Assembly: GCF_029846715.1 (NCBI RefSeq)
Contig: NZ_JARVWW010000024.1
Coordinates: 49,513 to 113,512 of the forward strand
Direction: 5' to 3'
DNA: 64,000 nt
Source of the DNA: Bradyrhizobium nivariense
Lineage (GTDB): Bacteria > Pseudomonadota > Alphaproteobacteria > Rhizobiales > Xanthobacteraceae
Shown piece after piece: positions 17,577 to 25,972 of the stretch (its first letter is position 1; the number at the start of each line of letters is the position of its first letter). The notes beneath the pieces were generated by a model. That model saw only the letters and a program-made list of their open reading frames with translations, did no database searches and had not been told where the DNA came from. A program made the translations under genes and the position numbers.

Positions 17577-17662
17577 CGTCATCGCGAGCGAAGCGAAGCA
17601 ATCCAGAATCCCTCCGCGGAAAGACTCTGGATTGCATCGTCACTTCACGCCTCGCAATGACG
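17577..17662. repeat. Intergenic palindromic repeat (CGTCATCGCGAG ... CTCGCAATGACG)
   Basis: An imperfect palindrome of about 86 bases. Outer arms are CGTCATCGCGAG (17577-17588) and CTCGCAATGACG (17651-17662); inner arms pair GCAATCCAGA with TCTGGATTGC. From memory this is a very common repeat in Bradyrhizobium intergenic regions. It separates the DUF445 gene from the phasin terminator. Confidence 0.75.
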
Positions 17663-17667
17663 GCACC

Positions 17668-17696
17668 AAAAAACAAAGGCCCGCCGAAGCGGGCCT
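17668..17696 (-). terminator. Rho-independent terminator of the phasin gene
   Basis: On the minus strand an 8-base perfect GC-rich stem (17696-17689 with 17684-17677) with a TTCG tetraloop is followed by TTGTTTTTT. It lies 31 bases past the phasin stop codon. Confidence 0.88.
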
Positions 17697-17727
17697 CAAA
17701 ATTCAGTTTCTCGTCTCAGGCACCAGA

Positions 17728-18183
17728 TCAGGCAGTCTTGTTATAGACCTTGGCAAAATTGTCCTGAGCGGACTTCGCACCGTTGGCGGCCAGCTTGCCG
17801 AAATAGTCGGTGGTTGCCTTGGCGCGCGAGACGAACGCTTCGCCGCGGGCGCGGAGTAGGCCGGACTGGATCTCGACAACTTCGCTGAACGACTTGGCGG
17901 ACGCGAGCTTGTCGATGCCCGCGAAGAACGCCTCGGCGTCCTCGTAGATCGCCTGTTGGATGTTGCGGCTGATCTTGCCGGCCTCGGTGACGGACTCGGT
18001 CACCGCGTTCTCGACGGCGGCGGTCACGCGCTCGGAGCCAGCGAACACCTCGGCAGCACGGTCCTTGGCGGTATTGGCGGACTTCTTGACGAACTCGCGG
18101 GCGGCCTCGGGAACTTCCAGGTTCTGGATGTTCTTGAACGCGTCCTTGAAGCCTTCGAAAGCGGTATTGGTTTCGGTGGTCAT
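17728..18183 (-). CDS. Phasin (PHA granule-associated protein)
   Basis: A 151-residue, highly helical, Ala-rich protein with no Cys and no signal peptide. The FEGFKDAFKNIQNLEVPEAA start and the NTAKDRAAEVFAGSE segment are typical of alphaproteobacterial phasins (phasin_2 family), amphipathic proteins that coat polyhydroxyalkanoate granules. The ATG at 18183 has GGAGAG upstream. It has its own terminator and a palindromic TGC-rich element about 95 bases upstream. The PHA synthase pair lies about 0.8 kb further upstream on the same strand. Confidence 0.92.
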   Translation of the reverse strand: MTTETNTAFEGFKDAFKNIQNLEVPEAAREFVKKSANTAKDRAAEVFAGSERVTAAVENAVTESVTEAGKISRNIQQAIYEDAEAFFAGIDKLASAKSFSEVVEIQSGLLRARGEAFVSRAKATTDYFGKLAANGAKSAQDNFAKVYNKTA

Positions 18184-18270
18184 TGGGGTCTCTCCATCCT
18201 CATTGCGTTGAGCTATGGGCTCACCCCGTCCGGTTTTGGCCCGGGGCACGGCTTATATGGCATCGTTAAT

Positions 18271-18300
18271 TGTGCAATGCAATATACATATTGCAGTGCG
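18271..18300. promoter_or_regulatory. TGC-rich palindrome upstream of phasin, candidate PhaR site
   Basis: A perfect palindrome of 8-base arms, TGCAATAT-AC-ATATTGCA, occupies 18278-18295 and is flanked by further TGC/GCA triplets (TGTGCA before, GTGC after). PhaR (AniA) repressors of alphaproteobacteria bind TGC-rich sites ahead of phasin genes and leave when PHA granules form. The position fits such a site. Assignment is by analogy. Confidence 0.55.
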
Positions 18301-18387
18301 ATATCACGAAACCGTGAATAGCCTTAATGAGAGGCAATCTGGTGCCTCCTTGACCATCCGAGTTCCCGGACACCCGTCCAGAGGCTC

Positions 18388-18981
18388 TCAGTGCTGGACG
18401 GCGGCTGGCAGCCCATAGGCCTCCATCTGGGCCTGGACCTGCGCGATGTTGTGGCCGAGCACGACGATGTCGTGGGTCTTGCCGTCGACGTCCCGGACGT
18501 GATCGCGCAACAGCGCCTCGGCCTTGAAGCCGAGGCTCTCGAACAGCGTGATCGCCGCCTGCTGATCGACCGTCATCTGGACCGAGAGCTTTTCGAGGCC
18601 GGCGCCGAGCGCGAGTGCGAAGGTCTCCTGCGACAGCGTCCGTCCCACCCCCTTCCCGCGCACGTCGAGCGAAACCACCATCCGGATCTCGCCGACATGG
18701 GGCGACCAGGAATGCGCGTCGCGCACCAACGTGCCGCAGCCGACGACCGTGCCGCCCCTGTCCGCGAGCAGGCTCGTGATCGCGCCGCGCTCGATCTCCT
18801 TGACCCATGCGGAGAGCACCTTCGGCTCACTGATGTTGCGCGGCAGGAACAACAGGTCGTGGGTCGGCAGGCCCTTGCCGAAGGCGAGCACCGCGGCTTC
18901 GTCCGCGGGCGACATCAGGCGGATCTCGATATCGCCGGCGTCCGTCTTGACCTGACGCGGATAGGAACGTTGCTCACTCAT
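18388..18981 (-). CDS. GNAT family N-acetyltransferase
   Basis: A 197-residue GNAT-fold protein. The acetyl-CoA pyrophosphate loop is VRGKGVGRTL (Q/RxxGxG/A type), followed by AAITLFESLGFK, the usual beta5-helix region. The acceptor substrate is unknown. The ATG at 18981 overlaps the TGA of the PHA synthase gene by 4 bases (ATGA), so the two are probably translationally coupled; a role in tuning PHA metabolism by protein acetylation is possible but speculative. Confidence 0.88.
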   Translation of the reverse strand: MSEQRSYPRQVKTDAGDIEIRLMSPADEAAVLAFGKGLPTHDLLFLPRNISEPKVLSAWVKEIERGAITSLLADRGGTVVGCGTLVRDAHSWSPHVGEIRMVVSLDVRGKGVGRTLSQETFALALGAGLEKLSVQMTVDQQAAITLFESLGFKAEALLRDHVRDVDGKTHDIVVLGHNIAQVQAQMEAYGLPAAVQH

Positions 18982-20060
18982 GTCGATCTCTTCCCCAGCC
19001 AGGAATCCAGTTTCGGCCATAGCCGCTTCACCGCATTGGCGCCGGCGACGAGCGAGACGTGACCGCCCTTCAGCATCACCTCTTCCTTGTCCTCGGATCC
19101 AATCTTGGCGATCAGATGCTTTGCCGCCTCATACGGCACGATGTGGTCATGCTCGGCGACCGCATGCAGGAACGGCACCTTGATGTCTTCGAGCTTCGCC
19201 GCGCGGCCGCCGACCGACATGGTGTCGTTGAACAGCTTGTTGTCCCACATCAGGTCCTTGGTGATAGTGCGGAAATATTCCCCCGCCAGCGGCAGCGTGT
19301 CGGTCGCCCAGCGGTCGAACATCCGGTAGGATTTGACGAACTCGTCGTTCCAGATGTTCTCCCAGAGCTGGATCTGGCTCACCGTGCGCGAGGCCGGCCG
19401 CAGCATCTCGAACGAGGACAGGATCATCTCGGGCGGAACGTTGCCGACGCTGTCGACGAGGCGATCGACGTCGAAATAGCGACGGTCGGAGAAGTTCGAG
19501 AACAGTTTCATCTCGCGAAAGTCGATCGGCGTGGTGAAGCAGATCAAATTCTTCATCGGCCCGTCCCTGTGGATCGAGCCGTAGAGCAGCGACAGCACGC
19601 CGCCGAAGCAATAGCCGATGACGGAGACGTCCTGTTCGCCGGAATCCTGCTGCACGCGGCGGATGCAGTCCGGGATGAAGTCGAGGACATAGTCCTCCAT
19701 GCGGAGGCTCTTCTCCTCCGGCCGTGGCGCGCTCCAGTCCAGCATGTAGACGTCGTAGCCGCGCTTCAAGAGGAATTCGATGAAACTCTGGCCGGGCACG
19801 AGGTCGAGAATGTAACCGCGGTTCGTGGTCGCCATCACGATCAAGATCGGAATTCGATAGATCTCGTCGGACATCGGCCGATAATGGTAGAGGCTCATCG
19901 TGCCGCGCGAATGCAGCACGTCCTTCGGCGTCGAGCCGAGCGTTGGACCGGAGGTCGAGAAATATTCGACGCCCTTGATGCTGCGCTGGATGGCGCGTTG
20001 CACCTCGGACTGGATGCGCTCCGGGATCCCTGCGAAATCTAATCCGGCGGGTGCATTCAT
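18978..20060 (-). CDS. phaC: PHA synthase, class III-type catalytic subunit
   Basis: A 360-residue synthase that polymerises hydroxyacyl-CoA into polyhydroxyalkanoate. It has the lipase-like box GYCFGG with nucleophile Cys151, Asp305 in AEHDHIV and His334 in KGGHVSL, the classical triad. The size (about 40 kDa rather than about 65) marks the class III/IV group, which needs a PhaE or PhaR partner subunit. Such a partner candidate is encoded directly upstream with a 4-base overlap. An N-terminal domain typical of class I enzymes is absent. The motif Gly-X-Cys-X-Gly-Gly and length together make the call firm. Confidence 0.92.
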   Translation of the reverse strand: MNAPAGLDFAGIPERIQSEVQRAIQRSIKGVEYFSTSGPTLGSTPKDVLHSRGTMSLYHYRPMSDEIYRIPILIVMATTNRGYILDLVPGQSFIEFLLKRGYDVYMLDWSAPRPEEKSLRMEDYVLDFIPDCIRRVQQDSGEQDVSVIGYCFGGVLSLLYGSIHRDGPMKNLICFTTPIDFREMKLFSNFSDRRYFDVDRLVDSVGNVPPEMILSSFEMLRPASRTVSQIQLWENIWNDEFVKSYRMFDRWATDTLPLAGEYFRTITKDLMWDNKLFNDTMSVGGRAAKLEDIKVPFLHAVAEHDHIVPYEAAKHLIAKIGSEDKEEVMLKGGHVSLVAGANAVKRLWPKLDSWLGKRST

Positions 20061-20440
20061 GTCTGCTCCCCGCCTTCAGATGGCGGGCGCTTGGTGCGCG
20101 GCGGGCGCAATGCGGTATCGGAGCCTTGAGATAAGCCGGAACCTGCCGCCATCTGGCTCAGCATCGCTTTGATCTCACCGATCTGGCCCTCGATGGCTTG
20201 CAGCCGCTCGGCAAGTCCCGTGACCTGCTCCCGGCTCGGCAGATTCATGGAGACCAGATATTTCTCCATGAGCTCGCCGAGCTGCTTCTGAGCACCTGCA
20301 GCAACGCCGCCGGCCCGGTTCATGGCTTGTGAAAACTCGGGCGACGACATCGCCTGATTGGCGAAGGAGTTGAACCCCTTCTCCATCTCGCCAACCATCT
20401 TCTGCCACACGGCAACGGGGTCGTTGGTCTTGTCGGTCAT
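20057..20440 (-). CDS. PhaE-like PHA synthase partner protein
   Basis: A 127-residue, helical protein. Residues about 5-60 form an amphipathic segment like those that precede PhaE (DPVAVWQKMVGEMEKGFNSF, SPEFSQAMN). Residues about 75-100 (SREQVTGLAERLQAIEGQIG) form a heptad pattern like the PhaE/PhaM coiled coil, and the tail is basic and Pro-rich. The 4-base overlap with the class III-type phaC gene is the strongest argument. It is much shorter than classical PhaE (about 360 residues), so the name is provisional. ATG 20440. Confidence 0.7.
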   Translation of the reverse strand: MTDKTNDPVAVWQKMVGEMEKGFNSFANQAMSSPEFSQAMNRAGGVAAGAQKQLGELMEKYLVSMNLPSREQVTGLAERLQAIEGQIGEIKAMLSQMAAGSGLSQGSDTALRPPRTKRPPSEGGEQT

Positions 20441-20611
20441 CGGCGTCCTCCGGAAATCGAGAGCTTCGATGCCCTTCCTTTTTTCGCCATACCACACCGT
20501 TGCGCGGTGCCGGTCAACCGGCAAGCAGCGGGTGCGGTGTCGCGCACGCGGCTTCATTGCGAGGGGAAACCGTGCGATACAGCAACGATCAAAAGCCAGG
20601 GGGACGCACCC
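20441..20611. promoter_or_regulatory. Divergent promoter region between phaE-like gene and hydrolase
   Basis: This 171-base gap separates two divergently read genes and must hold both promoters. It contains GGTGCCGGTCAACCGGCA, an imperfect palindrome near 20507-20524. No convincing -35/-10 pair could be assigned by eye. Confidence 0.35.
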
Positions 20612-21526
20612 GTGAACGCCCATCAGCCGCCGCAAACCGTCCGCGCCAACGGCATCGACATCTGTTACGAGATTTTCGGCAACGACAATGCCGAGCCGCT
20701 GCTGCTGATCATGGGGTTAGGCGCCCAGATGATCCACTGGGACGATGCGTTCTGCGAGCAGCTCGCCGTACACGGCTTTCGCGTGATCCGGTTCGACAAT
20801 CGCGACATCGGCAAGTCGAGCCATCTCACGGGCGGCAAGCGCCTGACGCCGCTCGAGCTGTTGAAGCTTCGCTTCCTCAGGATTCCCGTTGCCGCCACCT
20901 ACAAGCTGATCGACATGGCCAAGGACACGGTCGGGCTGATGGACGCGCTCGGCATCAAGTCGGCGCATCTGGTCGGCGCCTCCATGGGCGGCATGATCGC
21001 GCAGGAGGTGACGCTGTCGTTTCCCGAGCGCGTGCGCTCACTCACCTCGATCATGTCGACGACAGGCAATCCGCGCGTACCGCCGCCGACGCGCGAGGCC
21101 GCCGCGATGCTGATGGCGCCGCCGCCGCGCAGCAAGGAGGAGTTCATCGTCCGCTACAGCCAGACCTGGAACGTGCTGCGCGTCGGCTCCTTCCCGGAAG
21201 AAGAAGCACTCGATCCGCAGCGCGCCGAGCGCGTCTTTGCGCGCGGGCTCAATCCGGCCGGCGTCGGCCGGCAGCTCCGCGCCGTGCTCGCCTCAGGCAG
21301 CCGCAAGGAGCGGCTTCAGGGCGTGAAGACGCCGACGCTGGTCATCCACGGCACCGTCGATCCCCTGGTCCGCCCCGAAGGCGGCAGGGACACGGCAGAG
21401 TCAATTCAAGGCGCAAAGCTGTTGATGATCGACGGCATGGGCCACGCGCTGCCGATGCGGTTCTGGCCGGAGATCATCGGCGCCATCGACAAGCACGCAC
21501 ATGGCGTGGCGGCGCAGGCGGCATGA
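20612..21526 (+). CDS. Alpha/beta hydrolase
   Basis: A 304-residue serine hydrolase of the large alpha/beta fold. The oxyanion region LLLIMGLGAQMIHWDD comes first, then the elbow GASMGG (Ser near residue 125), the late Asp in HGTVDPLV and the His in GMGHALP. The GTG at 20612 is chosen because AGGGGGA lies 8 bases upstream; the longer open frame to 20507 has no ribosome site and reads through the divergent promoter. Substrate not predictable; esters, lactones or epoxides are possible. Confidence 0.88.
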   Translation: MNAHQPPQTVRANGIDICYEIFGNDNAEPLLLIMGLGAQMIHWDDAFCEQLAVHGFRVIRFDNRDIGKSSHLTGGKRLTPLELLKLRFLRIPVAATYKLIDMAKDTVGLMDALGIKSAHLVGASMGGMIAQEVTLSFPERVRSLTSIMSTTGNPRVPPPTREAAAMLMAPPPRSKEEFIVRYSQTWNVLRVGSFPEEEALDPQRAERVFARGLNPAGVGRQLRAVLASGSRKERLQGVKTPTLVIHGTVDPLVRPEGGRDTAESIQGAKLLMIDGMGHALPMRFWPEIIGAIDKHAHGVAAQAA

Positions 21527-21655
21527 GCCGGCGCGGAAGGTCTCCTCACGGTGACCATGTGAGCTGCCGGTTACTCTCTTAACGCAAGCCGGCACGAAAG
21601 CTATACAGGCCTCCCTCAATCGCCAAGAAAGAGGCTGCGGCCTCTCGGAGCTCAC

Positions 21656-21973
21656 ATGCATCTCATCGTCCGGTCGGCCGCAATTGCCGCCGCTTCAGTT
21701 CTCATGCTGTCTCTCGCCAGCGGCGCCGCGAAGGCGGGTAGCCCGCAAGAGGAAGCCAATCGCAAAACCGTCCTTGCCTTCTACGAGAAGGGGCTCAACC
21801 AAAAGGACGCCGATGCAGCCCTCGCCTATGTCGTTCACGCGGTTCGCGAGCCCGGCAGCAGAGGCAACGCGATCGTCGACATTTTCAAGCTGGAGAACGG
21901 CAAGGTCGTCGAACACTGGGACGTCGTTCAGGCCATCCCCGAAACTCCCGCGAACAGCAACACGATGTTCTGA
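21656..21973 (+). pseudogene. SnoaL-like secreted protein with internal in-frame deletion
   Basis: A 105-residue frame with a signal peptide (about residues 1-27, ending AAKAG) followed by EANRKTVLAFYEKGLNQKDADAALAYV and then directly VHAVREPGSRGNAIVDIFKLENGKVVEHWDVVQ. Both halves are characteristic of the SnoaL-like polyketide-cyclase fold protein (about 150 residues) of proteobacteria, but the middle (roughly 45 residues carrying the YIQHNP-type core) is missing at about residue 58. The frame is kept across the junction. It could be a relic or a shortened functional variant. ATG 21656 follows GGAGC 7 bases upstream. Confidence 0.65.
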
Positions 21974-22002
21974 CGGATCGAACTGGTGGCTGCGCAGACG
22001 GC

Positions 22003-22677
22003 CTAGCTCTTCCTCGCCATCCAGATCACGTGGCGCGCGCCACCGCCTCTTCCGGTGGCGCGGATATTGACCTCGTTGACGTCGAAGCCGGCACTCCCGA
22101 GCCGCTTGGTGAAGGCCGGGTTGGGTCCCGAGGACCAGACGGCGAGCACGCCTCCCGGTCGCAGCGCCGTCTTCGCCGCCTTCAACCCGCTCGCATTGTA
22201 GAGCGCATCATTGCCCTTCCGGGTCAGCCCTTCCGGCCCGTTGTCGACGTCGAGGAGAATGGCGTCGAAGGCCGACCGCTGCGCCCGGATGATTTCGCCG
22301 ACGTCGGTTTTCCGGATGCTCACCCTGACATCGTCGAGACTGTCGCCGAACACCTGCGCCATCGGGCCCCGCGCCCAGGCGACCACCGCCGGCACGAGCT
22401 CGGAGACCACGATCTTCGCCTTGCTTCCCAGCACGGTGAGCGCCGCACGCAGCGTAAAACCCATGCCCAGGCCGCCGATGAGGACGACAGGTTTTGCGAC
22501 CGTCTCGATCTGCTTCGCCGCAAGCGTCGCAAGTGCGGCCTCGGAGCCCGACAGGCGGCTGTTCATCAGCTCGTTGGTGCCGAGCTTGATGGAAAACTCC
22601 TTGCCTCGCCGCATCAGGCGAAGCTCTTCATCGGAGCCGGGGATTTTGGTGGTGTCGATCTTTTCCCAGGGAATCAT
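22003..22677 (-). CDS. Spermidine synthase-like SAM-fold protein
   Basis: A 224-residue Rossmann-fold protein resembling spermidine synthases and class I methyltransferases. VVLIGGLGMGFTLRAAL is the motif I glycine loop; VVSELVPAVVAWARG is the following acidic strand; LLDVDNGPEGL is the region where spermidine synthases place their catalytic Asp. The N-terminal beta domain is short (LMRRGKEFSIKLGTNELMNSR). Proteins of this type are often annotated as spermidine synthase but their product is not proven. ATG 22677 lies at family position; monocistronic, divergent in no direction from a regulator. Confidence 0.8.
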   Translation of the reverse strand: MIPWEKIDTTKIPGSDEELRLMRRGKEFSIKLGTNELMNSRLSGSEAALATLAAKQIETVAKPVVLIGGLGMGFTLRAALTVLGSKAKIVVSELVPAVVAWARGPMAQVFGDSLDDVRVSIRKTDVGEIIRAQRSAFDAILLDVDNGPEGLTRKGNDALYNASGLKAAKTALRPGGVLAVWSSGPNPAFTKRLGSAGFDVNEVNIRATGRGGGARHVIWMARKS

Positions 22678-22708
22678 GCGGAAGCTTTAGCACGATCGGG
22701 CCGGTGGG

Positions 22709-25700
22709 CTATCCTCCCGCCCAGACGTCCAGCACATAGCGGTTGTTCGCGCCGAGATCCTCGATCCAGCGCGCGCCCGCGACGGCATCGCTGCCGGTCT
22801 TCTCGCGGTGGATCGCGACCAGCGCCGCCTTGACGTCGGGCTCCATCTTGCTGCCATCGCCGCAGACATAGACGATCGCGCCCTGCTCGATCAGCGGCCA
22901 GACCTTGTCCTTCTGCGCGGCGAGGATGTGCTGCACATAGGTCTTCGGGCCGTCCCCGCGCGAGAACGCGGTGAAGAGTTCGGTGACGCCGCTTGCCGCC
23001 AGCGCCTTCAGCTCGTCCGCATAGAGAAAATCCTGATCGGGATGGCGGCAGCCGAAAAACAGCATGGCCGGGCCGAGGGCGGCGCCCTTCGCCTTGCGCG
23101 CGGCGCGTTCCTGGATGAAGCCGCGGAACGGAGCAAGTCCCGTGCCCGGGCCGATCATGATGATCGGCACGGATGGATCATCCGGGAGCCGGAACCCGGC
23201 CTTGGTCTCACGCACGGTTGCATAGACCGCATCGCCCGCTCGTCGATTGGCGAGATAGTTCGAGCAGATGCCCTTGTAGGTGCCGCGGCCGGAGCCGGCC
23301 GGCCCTTCGACCACGCCGACAGTGATGCTGCAACGAACTGGGTCGACCGACGGCGAAGACGAGATCGAGTAATAGCGCGGCGCCAGCAGCGACAGCATTT
23401 CCAGATAGACGTGGAACGGCAATTCGCAAGCCGGATATTCGAGCAGCAAGTCGAACACCGATTTGCGCCTCGCCAGAATCTCGGTGCGGTAGCGCTCGAG
23501 CGGCTCGGGCTCCTCGCCAACGAAGGCCAGCAGCTTCGGCTTGGTCATCGGGCAGCGGGTGTGCTCGGCCAAGATCTGGATCTGCTTCCGTGTCGCCACC
23601 TGCTGGAGCTCGACAAACTCGCTGAGCAGGCGGCCAACCGACACGGCATCGCCGACCGGCAATTGCGCGCGGCGGCCTTCGGCGACCTGAAGCCTGATCT
23701 GGTCGGCCGGCAGGAAGCCGAAGCGACGGGCGACAGAATCCACCAGCGTCGGATCGTTGCGCGGGACCACACTCAGATGATCGCCGACGCGGTACGTGAT
23801 GTTGGACGGCAGCTGCACCTCGATGTGGCGTGTCGAACGCTCCGACGGATTGGACCCGCTTTTGTTCCGGAGCTCGTCATTGACCACCACCTTCATTGCC
23901 ACCGCGCCGCCCTGGGCGACGATGGTGTTGACGGCGGTCACCGCGACCGGCTCGATCGTGTAGAGCGGATCGTCCTCCGCGGTGCGCGTGAAATTCCAGT
24001 CGATACCGAATTCCTTGGTCGCGACCTGGGCGGCCGCCGGGAACCATTTCTGAAACTGGCCGTCGAGATCGCTGCGCGCATCGCCTTCGCCGCGCGGATA
24101 GACCGCGCGCGCCGTGCGCCGACAATTGCTCGTCGATGAAGCGCGGCACCGATTGATAGGTCGCGGCCCAGTCGCTGTTACCGCAGCCGAACACTGCGTA
24201 GCGCACATTGGCAAACGCATCCTTCGGCAGCTCGTCGCCGAGCCATTTGACGAATTGCGACGCATTGTCCGGCGGCGCGCCGTTATAGGAGGCGCAGATA
24301 ATCAGCACGCCGCCCTCCTGCGGCAGGTTGCCGACGTAGCCATCGAGCGGCCCGAGATGCACGGCGAAGCCGTTGATCTCGGCAAGGTCGGCCATGCGCG
24401 TCGCGAGCTCCTCGGCGGTGCCGAGATTGGAGCCGTAAAGCACCAGCATCGGCGTGTTGTGACCGGGCCGCGCGGTCGGCTGACGCGGCGCCTTCGGTGC
24501 CGAAGACACCGCCACAGGCCCGCCATAAGCGCCGCGCTCGCGATCGGCGCGCGGACGGACTTTGATCTTGAAGCCTTCCGGCTTCATCGTCAGCGTTTCC
24601 TTCAGATGCATCTGGTAGCGCTGGTGGTCGATCAGCTTGAAGCGCTGGAGAATCATGCCGAGCGCGAGCGCGGCCTCGTGCATGGCGAAGCCGCGACCGA
24701 TGCAGGCGCGCTGGCCGTTACCGAACGGCTTCCAGGCATTGATCGGCCGCTTGGCTTCGGCCTCCCGGCTGAAATTCTCCGGATCGAACGCGTCCGGGTT
24801 CGGCCCCCAGACGTTGGGGTCACGATGCAGCGCCGTCACCAGGATGGTGGTGAAGGTACCCTTCCGAAGCTTGTACTTGCCGCCGCCGATGGCCTCGTCG
24901 TTCAGCGGCGAGATGCCATAGGCCGGCGCCGGCGGCCATAGCCGCAGCGCCTCCTTCAGGATCTGCGTGATGTAGGTGAGCTGCGTCACCTGCTGATAGG
25001 TCGGCCGCACATTGACGTCGGGACCGAGGACGCGGTCGACCTCGTCATAGGCTTTCTTGAGAATGTCCGGGTGCTTGAGCAGCGCATAGAGCGTGCAGGA
25101 CAACAGGCCGCTGGTGGTCTCGTGGCCGGCGATCAGGAACGTATTGATCTGGTAGCGGATGTTGACGTCGTCGAGCTGCTCGCCGGTCGAGCGATCGACA
25201 CCGGTCATCATCGCCGCGAGCATGTCCTTCTTGTCGTCGATCGCATCCGCGTTCTTGCGCCGCTCGGCGATGATCTCGTCGACCATCTTGTTCATAAAGG
25301 CGACGTCTTCGCCCATGGTCTTGCGCCGCTTCTGCATCCAGAGCTGCTCGAACGGCAGGCCACGCGTCATCATGATGGTTTCGAGGGAACGCACCAGCGA
25401 TTCGACGAAGGGATGGTAGTCGCGCCGGTAGAACGAATTGAAGCGGTAGTCGAAGCCGCACAGGCCGATCGTATCGAGCGTCAGCGCCGTCATGTCGTGA
25501 ACGACGTCGATCTCGTCGTCGGCGTTGAGCCGCTCCCATTTGCCGACGAGCTGCTCGGCGATGTCGACCATGCTCGGGTGATAGGATTGCATGGCGCGGT
25601 TGCCGAAGGGCTGGAGCAGGATGTTGTGCGCCTTGCTCCAGTTCGGCTCCCTGGTGTCGGCCGTGAACAGGCCGTCGCCGCCGACCGCGCGCACGCGCCG

Positions 25701-25940
25701 CAGCGCACCGCGCACTGTCTTGTCGAAACGCTTCTCATCGGACAGCTCGTCGACGAGATCGTGGCCGGAGACGACCACGATCGGCGAGCCCATCATGTCG
25801 AGCCAGAAGATCGGACCCAGCTCCTTGGCAAGCCGGGTCAGATGCTGCACCGGCGCGGCCGAATCCAGTGACAGCATGTTGCCGACCACAGGCTTGGTCG
25901 GCGGCTGCGGGATCGGGTCCAGTCGGTTCTTCGATGACAT
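22709..25940 (-). pseudogene. CYP102-type P450/P450-reductase fusion, frameshifted
   Basis: A self-sufficient fatty-acid hydroxylase of the BM3 (CYP102) type, split in this sequence into two overlapping frames. The heme domain (about residues 1-470) has IAGHETTSGLL in the I helix and PFGNGQRACIGRGFA around the axial Cys. The flavodoxin-like FMN domain begins at LVLYGSNLGTAEELATRMAD. The FAD/NADPH domain (RYYSISSSP, MIGPGTGLAPFRG, terminal VLDVWAGG) is in another frame. The break is in the run CGCGCGCGCC at 24104-24113, between residues reading SAHGAR and AVYPRGEGDAR. A 2-base loss or 1-base gain in the CG repeat restores one frame of about 1077 codons. ATG 25940 matches the family start. Downstream of an epoxide hydrolase gene. 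Confidence 0.88.
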
Positions 25941-25972
25941 TACGTGCGCTTCCCCTGCCCTGGCCGTCAACG

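Noticed and set aside
16249..17859. A 536-codon plus-strand frame across the DUF445 gene
   Set aside because: It runs through a palindromic repeat and the phasin terminator and is antisense to a clear DUF445 gene.
22808..24139. A 443-codon plus-strand frame across the CYP102 reductase
   Set aside because: Antisense to a clear P450-reductase domain; no ribosome site.
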